From Obelidium mucronatum (Eukaryota > Chytridiomycota > Chytridiomycetes > Chytridiales > Chytriomycetaceae): 64,000 bases of DNA. The stretch covers positions 248,001 through 312,000 of the forward strand of contig JAIVFH010000035.1 of NCBI GenBank assembly GCA_025765595.1. The letters are read 5' to 3'. The translations under genes were made by a program, and so were the position numbers. Below are positions 55,511 to 64,000 of this stretch, piece after piece. The notes under the pieces are model-generated. The model worked only from the letters and a program-made list of their open reading frames with translations, did not search any database and was not told the DNA's origin. How positions within the stretch are numbered: the first letter of the stretch is position 1; every line of letters starts with the position of its first letter.

Positions 55511-58263
55511 ACGGATTCTTCAGAAGCGCAATGGATAACGTTCGTGCATCTCTTGTTCGTTCAGGAGCACCTCTCAATCTATGGGCTGAGACGTTTCTCA
55601 GCTATATAAACTCATGGAATAGACTATATCACGGAGGAGTGGACAGAAAAACTCCATATGAAAAGACACTGGGTCGGAAACCATCGTCAGCAGATCTGAG
55701 AGTAACAAACTGTCTAGCCTACATTCGAATACTACCAAAAAATCGGGAAGGAAAAGTAGACCCCCGGGCCGAACGAGGCCGGTACATTGGCCCAGCGAAC
55801 TGCGACGGACATCCGTACGGAATTCGGGGATATCGAGTACTTCTAGACGATTTGGACCCAAACTCTGTGGAAATCAGTAGAGACGTATACTTTGTCGAAA
55901 ACGAGTTCAACATTCAACAACCAAATGTCAATGGCGAAAAATTCGGAGTACGCGTGGAATGGAACAAACACCACAATGAGACGGAATTTGATGTAGAAGA
56001 CGAAGAGGAAAATATTATGATGGAAAGAATGCCCATATCGACACTGGAGAAATTGGTATCACAGGACGAAGTCAAGATTGAAGAATGGGGGAAATTATCC
56101 AGCGACGTGGATGGATGTTCAGGGGAGAAATCATCAAAAGATAAGGACGAGATACACCATGAAGACACAACCAACAGCGACGCAGAATATGAGGACGACG
56201 GAGACATTGGAAGTGACTCAGAAGATGACGAGAAGGCTGCGACCATCAATCAGAGGCCTCAGAGGCAGACCAGAAACCAAAACCCATACCACGACTCTCC
56301 GGAGAGAAACCACTCAGTAATCGAAAAGGGAGCTAGATCTGGAAAGGGGGTAGCTGCTAGCAGCGTTCAAACACTACCCCCCGCGGTAATTCAACCATCT
56401 TTGGATTCGACCAAATCCATCCCTCACTCCAAATCAAAATCATCAACTCTACACAGCGGTCATGTGGCTCTGTCAATTGAAGAACTCAACGACTGGACCA
56501 TGAGCATCAAGATCGATATTCCTGCATTCCTCAAACGTGTTGGAAAGAAATACGGGCTGTCATTCAGAACGGTAGATGGTCCGTCATTCAAGGCTGCCAT
56601 GGAAGACGACGCCTGGAGAATAGCGATTACGAAGGAGCTGAACCAAATGGAAAAAGTGAAAGCATGGATGTGGGACTGGAAACCAGACGATGTGAATCCG
56701 ATCAACTTCATTTGGGTTCTCAAACTGAAAATTGACGACGTAACAGGGGAGAAGAAAGAGAAGGCGAGATTAGTAGTGAATGGAAAGATGCAAGGTGAAG
56801 ATGAGTATGGAAAAATCTACTCTGCGATGCCATCGTGGAATGGCCAGAAGCTCATGATGGTCATCATTGTACAGCGTGGCATGCAGACTTGGGCAGTTGA
56901 CATCGTTGGAGCATATCTTCAAGCTGAAATCGACAGAGATGTATGGATGCGGCCTCCGCCAGGAATGATTGTTCCTGCTGAACACAAAGGAAAATCAATC
57001 AAACTGCTGAAAGCCATATACGGAACACATCAAGCGGCACTGCTGTTTGAGAATTGGAGAGACTCAAAACTGATCGAATATGGATTTAAGAGAAATCCTT
57101 TTGAACCAACAATGTTCATGAAAATGGTGGACGGAAAACACATGATGCTAGCGAACTTTCACTCGGACGATGGCAAAGTTGCTGCAGACCGAACATCAGA
57201 TGGAGAAGATTTTCTGAAATGGTTGGGAGAACAAATGGAAATACGAATCATGAAGGATAAAGAAAGAATGTTCCTGGGGGTTCGTGAAATATATGGAAGC
57301 CACGGAGCAACAATGGATCAATCTGAATACATCAAAACAGTCATTGAGGAACACATGGACGTCAAAACCCATCCAGATGGGAAACCAATAACGTTCAAAA
57401 CTCCATGGAAGAAAAACACCGATGAGCGGGAATTTGACTGGATTGGACAGCAACCAGAAGCCGACGCGGAATTCATGAAGAACCGAAAATACCGGAAACT
57501 TCTTGGATGTCTGAACCACATCATGCTAACTCGGGCTGCAGACATATCATATACATTTGTACGATTATCAAGTCACGCGGAAAACCCTCGTAAAGTGCAC
57601 TGGGATGCCGTTCAAAGATTGCTTGCCTATCTCCAAGGTTCCATCGATCGGAAACTGCACTTCAAAAGAATGAAGAATCTGGACGTCAACGTAGTAATCA
57701 TGGACTCGTATGGAGATGCAAATTTTGCCCAGGATTCGTTCACTCGTAAATCTCTATCTGGAATAGCCATAGTGATCAACGGCGCAGGAATAGTGGTCGG
57801 AACTTCAACTCAACCCACAGTATCCGATTCCACTGTATCATCCGAAGTCAAGGCACAATGTAAACTATCTAAGGAAGTAATATGGGTTCGGAACATGTTG
57901 GATTGGCTTGGTTACATGCAGAAAGAACCGAGCATTCAATGGTGCGACAATCTGGGCGCTGTAACAAACATTGAGGATGGAGCTCTACGCCACAAAACCA
58001 AACACATGGATATTCAATACATGTTCATTCGCGATCTGGTGCGTCAGAAACTCATAAAGCTGCAACACATCAAAACGGACAAGATGATTGCCGATGTGCT
58101 GACTAAGGGTCTTGGAAGAATCAAGCATGATGAATTCTCGGAAGCTCTCGGACTATTCAAGGGGAGCGTGAAGGATGAGGGGAGTGTTATGTCCGTAGTT
58201 GAGGTGAATAGTCCAGAGCGCGATAGATATAGTTGGAGAGTGGGTTTGGTGGAAATTTGTTGA
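55435..58263 (+). CDS. Copia Pol: rest of integrase, reverse transcriptase, RNase H
   Basis: Continues the integrase in frame -1 relative to the upstream frame; in fact the frame is open from about 55300. The catalytic D sits in IQSDQGSE just upstream of the ATG, and NSNGEIDGFFR follows. The reverse transcriptase has AVDIVGAYLQAEIDRDVWM (first Asp) and an active-site box FHSDD where copia elements usually have YVDD. The RNase H has DSYGDANFAQDSFTRKSLSG, then EVKAQCKLSKEVIW and the copia-typical LRHKTKHMDIQYMFIRD and IADVLTKGLG. The frame ends inside the 3' LTR: the last 32 codons are LTR sequence. Counting from the shared junction, Gag-Pol would be one polyprotein broken by a single base. Confidence 0.88.
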   Translation: MDALGMAGIRFVNTSTQAHNSNGEIDGFFRSAMDNVRASLVRSGAPLNLWAETFLSYINSWNRLYHGGVDRKTPYEKTLGRKPSSADLRVTNCLAYIRILPKNREGKVDPRAERGRYIGPANCDGHPYGIRGYRVLLDDLDPNSVEISRDVYFVENEFNIQQPNVNGEKFGVRVEWNKHHNETEFDVEDEEENIMMERMPISTLEKLVSQDEVKIEEWGKLSSDVDGCSGEKSSKDKDEIHHEDTTNSDAEYEDDGDIGSDSEDDEKAATINQRPQRQTRNQNPYHDSPERNHSVIEKGARSGKGVAASSVQTLPPAVIQPSLDSTKSIPHSKSKSSTLHSGHVALSIEELNDWTMSIKIDIPAFLKRVGKKYGLSFRTVDGPSFKAAMEDDAWRIAITKELNQMEKVKAWMWDWKPDDVNPINFIWVLKLKIDDVTGEKKEKARLVVNGKMQGEDEYGKIYSAMPSWNGQKLMMVIIVQRGMQTWAVDIVGAYLQAEIDRDVWMRPPPGMIVPAEHKGKSIKLLKAIYGTHQAALLFENWRDSKLIEYGFKRNPFEPTMFMKMVDGKHMMLANFHSDDGKVAADRTSDGEDFLKWLGEQMEIRIMKDKERMFLGVREIYGSHGATMDQSEYIKTVIEEHMDVKTHPDGKPITFKTPWKKNTDEREFDWIGQQPEADAEFMKNRKYRKLLGCLNHIMLTRAADISYTFVRLSSHAENPRKVHWDAVQRLLAYLQGSIDRKLHFKRMKNLDVNVVIMDSYGDANFAQDSFTRKSLSGIAIVINGAGIVVGTSTQPTVSDSTVSSEVKAQCKLSKEVIWVRNMLDWLGYMQKEPSIQWCDNLGAVTNIEDGALRHKTKHMDIQYMFIRDLVRQKLIKLQHIKTDKMIADVLTKGLGRIKHDEFSEALGLFKGSVKDEGSVMSVVEVNSPERDRYSWRVGLVEIC

Positions 58264-58329
58264 GAGAGATTTTTGGTGAGTTGTTGGAAATTACTGTCTA
58301 AACACCCAACGACTCGCAGTAAACCTCAC
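58167..58329 (+). repeat. 3' LTR of the copia element
   Basis: 163 bp, identical by eye to the 5' LTR. It carries the stop codon of the Pol frame. Confidence 0.92.
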
Positions 58330-58403
58330 GATAGCAAAGGATGCGTGGCTCTCAATGTGTCGTCTTGAAGAAAAAATAGATTTAAGTTGGGTACAGAAAT
58401 CTT

Positions 58404-60826
58404 TTATTTCCCACTTGGATACAATTCTTTCCACATTTTAATGACTTGAGGAATCGTCATTTCCCCAAGATTTTGATCCTTTTTCGAATTGCTGTCGGCA
58501 TTCATTCGCAACGAGACGGTTCCATTCTCCAGTTCCCTGCGTCCAACAACAACCACAAAATTATACCGAGCCACCCAAGCATCTCGAACTCTTTTCCCCA
58601 GCGTTTGATCAACATCATGAGTTCTGGTATCAACATAAAAGAACCCACCACCCCCATCCCCTGCCTCAATCCCCGTAAAAACCCCTGCCCCTCCCTCCCC
58701 AATTTCCTTCTTCACAACCTCAGCATCCCACCCGAAACCCCCACACTTCAAAGCCTCACCCACCGCTTTCGCATACTCCACAACATCCCCCTCCATCACC
58801 GCAGGAATAACAACCGCCTGTCTCGGACTAATCCAAAACGGCCATCTCCCCGCATAATGCTCCATCAAAATCCCCATCATCCTCTCAACACTACCCAACG
58901 CGGCCCGATGAATCATAACCGGCGTCGCATGCGTTCCAGCCTCAGTCACATAGTGCAACCCGAACCGTTGCGGGAGTTGGAAATCCAATTGCACAGTCGC
59001 CGTCTGATGGCTCCTGCCGATCGCGTCCTTCACCATGATATCGATTTTCGGGCCGTAAAAGGCTCCATCGCCTGGTTTGATTGTGTATGGGGTTTTGGTT
59101 GCTTCCAGTGCGTTTTTGAGTGCCGTTTCCGCGAGATCCCATTGCGCGAGGGAGCCAATGTATTTCTCTGTTGGTCGCGTGCTGAGTGCGAGAGTGTAGT
59201 TTGGGAATTGGAGGGCCGTGTAGATTTTTGAGATTAGATGGAGAGTGTTGCTGATTTCGGATTGGATTTGGGAGGGTGTGCAGAATATGTGGGCGTCGTC
59301 TTGGTGGAATTTTCGGACCCTTGTGAGACCAGAGAGGGCTCCTGAGGCTTCGTTTCTGGTTCCCAAAGGAGGGAAAGGAAAGGGAAAAAGTCAGAATTGG
59401 TTGGAAAAAAATAAATAGAGGTCACTAGAACTTAGAGCTTTTACCGGTGAAGGGGCGAAAATTCGGCTAGTCGAACAGGGAGCTCGCGGTAAGAGTAACT
59501 CTTGTTTGCGAAAACAAGGCAATGACCTGGGCAGTTCATTGGCTTCAAACCATATTCTTCTTCTAGCTCTGTTTGATGTTGATGACCATGATTACATCCA
59601 ATGTGACTACTTTCAGGAGTATCAGGTTTCGATTCCACACTTGATTCGGGAACAGATGTTGAAGATCCCCCATTGACCAAAAACATGTCGTCCTTGTAAT
59701 TTTCCCAATGGCCACTGGTGACCCATAATTCCTTATTGAACACCAATGGTGTTACAACTTCATGGTATCCGTCCTTTCGATACTCTCGCCGCACAAAGTC
59801 CATCAAACGATTCGCAATTCGAGTTCCATGGGGTAACATGAAGGCGCTTCCAGGACTCATTGGATGCATTGCAAACAGTTGCTGTTGTTTTCCAATAACT
59901 CTATGGTCCCGCTGAAGAGCATCTTCTTGGTCAGCTATCCATTCTGTCAGCTGTTTTGATCGAGGGAATGTGATTCCATAGACTCGAGTTAACGGAGATG
60001 TGGTTGCCGTTGTCAATGAAGGACTCAAAGTTGCCGACGCGGTTCGAAGGAGTTTTGTTGCCGACAACAAGCCAGTGTGTGGCAAATGAGGTCCACGACA
60101 CAGATCAATAAAGTCTCCACACTTGTACAGAGTGATTTCTGCTGTTTCAGGGATCTTTGCCAAAAGCGCTAATTTGAGAGGAGAATATGCAAATAGATCC
60201 TGGGCTTCAGACCGAGATACAACAAGGCGCTCGAACCGAGATTTAGTTGCTGCAAGGGTTTTCATGAGTTTTGTGATAGCTTCGAGATCAGAGTTTGTTG
60301 CATGATAGACTTTTGTTGAGTCAGAGGCGAGAGAATGAATCTGGCTCTTGATGTGATTCAAGTTCAAGACAGACTCGGGATGATGGATGGACAGCTTCTT
60401 GGACCAGTTGTCGAGTTGCGACTCAACCAGGTGTTTTCCGTTCTTCACCAGCAGCCCGTCGTAGAAGAAGCCCCCGCCCACTTTTCCCTGCATTTGAAGC
60501 GGCGGGCCGTCGTCCAGCAGCACATCGTCGCCAAAGTGCGCTTCGAGGGCCCACCCCTGCGCGTTTCAATCGGTTAAACACCTCGCTGCAGCGCCACGCC
60601 GACCCACCAGCAGATGCGCGCCCGAGTGCCAGTACGCACTGCGCGCCGCGTCGTCCGCGCCGCTGAACGCCGCTGCCACCGCCGTCGCCGAGACGCCGGA
60701 CGCCGCCGCCGCCGCCGCATCGCTGCCCGGACTGGCGGCGCGCGCCGCAGACAGCCGCGTCCACACGCCGAGGCGGTGGCGCCCCGCGAGAGTCGCCAGC
60801 CGCCGCTTGAACTCGCGAACAAACAT
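58404..60826 (-). CDS. Threonyl-tRNA synthetase
   Basis: Class II aminoacyl-tRNA synthetase charging tRNA-Thr; 760 aa in three exons (60826-60608, 60556-59445, 59355-58404), phases consistent. The SAD editing domain is present with HxxxH (WHSGAHLLG) and the LCRGPHLPHTG motif. The catalytic domain shows PGSAFMLPHGTRIANRLMDF (motif 1 region), the zinc-binding cysteine in LKPMNCPGHCLVF, motif 2 LTRVRKFHQDDAHIFC and motif 3 ALGSVERMMGILMEH. The C-terminal anticodon-binding domain begins PRQAVVIPAV. The first ATG starts MFVREFKRRLATLAGRHRLG and leads directly into an Ala-rich GC-block and the SAD domain, so the N-terminal TGS domain common in cytosolic enzymes is absent. The basic N-terminus could be an organelle-targeting sequence; this is inference. 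Its start codon is 33 bp from that of the divergent two-TM gene. Confidence 0.93.
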
Positions 60827-60859
60827 TGGATTTTCGCTTTTGGAAAATCAGATTATCAG
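60827..60859. promoter_or_regulatory. 33-bp divergent start region
   Basis: The start codons of the threonyl-tRNA synthetase (minus) and the two-TM protein (plus) are separated by only 33 bp. Transcripts of the two genes must therefore overlap, have almost no leader, or start inside the opposite gene. Confidence 0.5.
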
Positions 60860-61919
60860 ATGGGCCAAACCCCTTCGTTCCCCGACGAGCCCGCACTGCT
60901 GCTCGTGCTGCGAGTCGAGGACTTCCAGTTTGCGAAGGACTCCACGCAAACACGGGTATGCTTCCTCTCTTTCCCTCAGGCTCTAAAAGCTAAAGATATT
61001 CACAGCTGCACCCGGAAACCGCCAAAGCGCGTTTTGAAACGATCAGAACCTCTCTTTGCGAACCAATCAAGCTAATAAACCGTCATGAGGCATATTGGAC
61101 ATTTGGATCATGTATTGGCCTGATTGCCGGTTTGATCCACCATCTCTTGTCAATCAACAGTGCGGAATACAACAAACCAGCCCCCGCAGGCGCCCCAATG
61201 TGCCAATACTATGATAAATCCACGCGATCATATCGAAATCAGCTGTGTCTATCGCCGGAGGCCGAAGATATCATGAATCGTGTCAAAATAGTCTGGATGG
61301 TCACAGGTGGCTTCACGCTTGTCCTTGTACTCATTGTCAAGTTCATTCACAGCAAGAAAAAAAAGACTGTTCTTCTTGAGCTTCCGAAAATTATTGGAGA
61401 GTTTAATAGGCTTGATAGTCCTGCCGGATTAATTTGGAGCACTGAAACTAGGATCGAAACTACTGGATTCGGAAACTCGCGTCGACACCACACTAGACAT
61501 GTGAGTAGTTTGTTTTTCGTCTCCATGTATAACTAACTGGGTAAGATCAGTTTGTTCTATTGAGAGATCTATCGGTTGCACCAGGAATACAAGGACAACC
61601 ATACCCCAATATGGTCCAACAAAGTACCCCACCTCCTTTCAGCCAATACCAACAATCTCCAAACATCATGGGACAACCTTACCAGCCTCAATACAACATG
61701 ATGGTTGGACAACCATCGCCATTCCCAGGATCGCAGCAATACCCTTACCCGCATCCAGCAGCACCTCCACCAGGACACCCTCAAATGCAATTCATGCAGC
61801 AACCTATGCAATATTCTAATAATAACGCGCCATATCCCGAAAACACTCAATTTCAATTCCAACAGCCGCAATACCCAGCCCCGAATAACAACCCCCCGCC
61901 ATACTCTTTTATCAAATAG
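60860..61919 (+). CDS. Two-TM protein with Pro/Gln-rich cytoplasmic tail
   Basis: A 319-aa protein in three exons (60860-60955, 61006-61500, 61551-61919). The second intron has a textbook ACTAAC branch site. Residues 1-70 are soluble (RVEDFQFAKDSTQTRLHPET). TM1 is about FGSCIGLIAGLIHHLLSI, then a roughly 45-residue loop with two cysteines (MCQYYDKSTRSYRNQLCLS), and TM2 is VWMVTGGFTLVLVLIVKFI followed by a KKKK stop-transfer. The C-terminal 110 residues are rich in Pro, Gln, Tyr and Asn (for example GQPYQPQYNMMVG) and end PPPYSFIK; PPPY would suit WW-domain binding. No family is recognised, but a frameshifted paralogue lies at 52.1 kb, showing that the TM-loop-TM core is conserved. Confidence 0.75.
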
Positions 61920-61987
61920 AATATTTTTTAACAATATTATCTTCTATAATAATAAAGGGGCGGGGTGGAAGAAAAATTTATTGAAGA

Positions 61988-64000
61988 ATGCTCGCAATGA
62001 CCTCCTCGAACTCCACACCCTTGAGTCTTGTGTCGCATCGCCTCGAAATCAGTGATACCGGCCACCGCGGGACCATTAGATATGAAGGAGAAATCGACGG
62101 CAAAAGTTGGCTTGGCGTTGAGTGGGATGATCCATCTCGGTAAGAACAACTTGGTATTACTGTGTGATCCTAAAAAAAAAAAACGGCATCGGGAAACACA
62201 GCGGCAAACACAGCGGCCAAGATCCGAAAAACGCTGCAGTATACTTATTCAAAGTCTCGGTTCCGAATTCGGCGTCCTTTATACGCGCTGATTCCTCAAA
62301 AGTATTACTGGCGAGGACATTCTTGAGTGCCGTGCGAGAACGCTACGTGGACGACAATTCTGAAGAACTTAAAGTGAATCAAAATGTCAAGAGCTCGGGT
62401 CTGAAAACGCGGAGACCGAATGAAGATGTTGAGGTGGAAATGGTTGGCTGGGAGAAGGTGAGGGCCAGAATTCACATACTTTTTTTAACCCTCGTAACTG
62501 AGAACGACTTATTCTTTTACTTTGGTAGATGAGGCAAAAACTCAGCTCGCTTAAAGGGATAACGATATTGGGGTTAGCAGGGATGCAGATTGGATGGGTG
62601 GACCAGACTTTAAAAAGAATCCAGCAACAACACGTCAATACAGACTCATCAGACACAATTGACGCTGACCAATCACCAAACGCCATCCAACAGACATTTC
62701 CTCTCGTACAAGACTTGGATTTAAGTCGAAACCTATTTCAGACTTGGGAAGATGTGGCTCGAATCACGATCGAACTACCCCACTTGGAATCCCTTCGCCT
62801 AAACAGCAATCGACTCGTATTTGACCACTCGGTCACATTGGATCCGGAGGGTAGTCTTTTGACTGCCGGGTTCGGGAACTTGAAAATCTTGGCCTTAAAT
62901 TCAACCAATATTTGTTGGGATGATGTTGAACGACTTGCGCCCCATATCCCACATATCGAGGCTCTGTTTCTTGGATTCAATAACATGGAATCGCTTGGGG
63001 ATGCAAAGTATCCACCGTCCACCGACGTTAAACTCAACGAAGATCTTCAACAACCACAGCAACCGCCTTTATTCCCCAACCTAACAGCATTTCATTTGGA
63101 CCAAAACAACCTCTCCTCATGGCCCCAAATCTGCCGCCTTGTATCCACCCACATGCCCCGTCTCACCACTCTCAACCTCAGCAACAACAAAATCACGGAC
63201 ATCACTACACCGCTACTACTACAAATTGAAACCATCTTCCCGCACCTAACAACTCTGAACTTGACATGCAACAAAATCAATTCATACACTTCGATCCACG
63301 CACTCAACTCGTTCCCAGTGTTGGTTGACATTCGCGTGAGAGATAACCCATGTCTGTTGCTCCACCCACCTACTCAAATCCCTGCGGCCGCCACCGCCGC
63401 AGGTCGCGACTCGTCAGACATGACCGCCCCTACTACTTCCACTACAACGACGACAGCATCGCACATCTCTCGAAGCGATGAAATCACAGCACGACTCGCG
63501 AAAGCAACGCGAATCAATGGGAAAATGATTTCTCAACGTGACCGGTCCGATGCCGAGTTGTATTATCTGGGGAAAGTTGCGCAATGGGTGCATGGGTTGC
63601 GTACCAGTACCAGTGCTGCTGGTACTATCAACACGGCGTCTGTGTCAGCACCCGGTGGCACTGATGAAGCAGCAGCAGCAGCGATGACACAGAGGGAATC
63701 CGCGATACAACAACTCGTGCAAGAGTTCCATCCGCGGTACAAGGAGCTTTGCGGGATCCACGGGGAACCAGAGGTGGCGCCTGCCAGTGTCACGAGCAAC
63801 GCGTTGAAGGACCGGCTTGTAGTGCTTGTGTTTTGTTTGATTGAAGGACAAGAAGTGGCGGCGTCGGCGGCGGCGGGTGATGTCAAGAAGAGGGTGGAGA
63901 AGAAGGTTCCCTTGACAATGACGTTGAGGGCGTTACGTGCGCTTGTGGGGAGAGTTCTTGGGGTTAAAGGGGGTGGGTTCCGGATGCGTGGGGTGTCGGG
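61988..64000 (+). CDS. TBCE: Tubulin-folding cofactor E, 3' end outside the window
   Basis: Tubulin-specific chaperone E (PAC2 in budding yeast), which binds alpha-tubulin and helps assemble the heterodimer. The N-terminal CAP-Gly domain reads HRGTIRYEGEIDGKSWLGVEW, DDPSR, then across an intron GKHSGQDPKNAAVYLF. The second intron (62458-62528) leads to a leucine-rich repeat region: LPHLESLRLNSNRL, FGNLKILALNSTNI, IEALFLGFNNM, LTAFHLDQNNLSSW, LTTLNLSNNKITD and LTTLNLTCNKI. A linker EITARLAKATRINGKMIS and RDRSDAELYYL matches the TBCE post-LRR segment. The C-terminal ubiquitin-like domain begins (KVPLTMTLRALRALVGRV) but is cut by the window. Two in-frame ATGs, 61988 and 61997, are both possible. 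Confidence 0.92.

Larger units (their letters stand above)
52876..58329 (+). mobile_element. Ty1/copia LTR retrotransposon, full length
   Basis: A 5,454-bp element with two 163-bp LTRs that look identical (52876-53038 and 58167-58329), flanked by the direct repeat GATAGC (52870-52875 and 58330-58335) as target-site duplication. A purine tract AAGGGGAG (58159-58166) precedes the 3' LTR. Domain order is Gag with RRM, protease, integrase, reverse transcriptase, RNase H, which is the copia order. The LTR edges are uncertain by 1-2 bp, because CG/TG and CA/CAC ends overlap with the duplication. No primer-binding site could be assigned. Confidence 0.93.

Overview
The window is nuclear DNA from a fungus, most likely an early-diverging zoosporic (chytrid-type) lineage. 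Supporting signs: GT-AG introns mostly of 47-90 nt inside conserved eukaryotic genes, a fungal-type Cdc24 with DH, PH and PB1 domains, a DUF1769 protein (a family I know mainly from fungi), a KDZ (Kyakuja/Dileera/Zisupton) DNA transposon, a tandem 5S rRNA array separate from other rDNA, and a class-A-like 7TM receptor, which is rare in Dikarya. The lineage is inference; the domain assignments rest on motifs visible in the sequence.

Layout. Positions 1-25.3 kb are gene-dense and almost entirely minus-strand: EMC1 (5' end only, runs off the left edge), CDC24, a very large WD40 plus internal-repeat protein, an ABCC/MRP transporter, a DUF1769 protein, a 7TM receptor, COQ8, a Thg1-like protein, ribosomal protein eS8, a homeodomain factor and a secreted HExxE protein. 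From 25.5 to 30.9 kb two plus-strand metabolic genes follow: peroxisomal acyl-CoA oxidase and a two-domain trehalose-6-phosphate synthase/phosphatase. Positions 31.29-40.80 kb are a homogenised 5S rDNA array with 14 gene copies of about 719-bp period, all transcribed from the minus strand.

Positions 40.8-58.3 kb are an accessory, repeat-rich island. It holds AT pentanucleotide tracts, a 38-nt poly-C, families of short hairpins, a 507-bp fold-back element, small unrecognised genes, a KDZ transposase with a closely linked homeodomain-like/PHD gene, a frameshifted two-TM paralogue, and a full-length Ty1/copia element. The copia element has 163-bp LTRs identical by eye, and its Gag region carries an RRM. 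From 58.4 kb to the end, ordinary genes resume: threonyl-tRNA synthetase (minus), then on the plus strand a two-TM Pro/Gln-rich protein and the tubulin cofactor TBCE (cut by the window end).

The most noteworthy items are the RRM in a copia Gag, the homeodomain-PHD gene 31 bp downstream of the KDZ transposase, the WD40 giant with three internal repeat families, the 7TM receptor whose start codon follows a 39-nt A tract, the (CA)n microsatellite that forms a 5' splice site in the ABCC gene, and a recurrent GC-rich alanine-coding block near the 5' ends of five unrelated genes. Exon boundaries were placed by eye from splice signals and reading-frame continuity.
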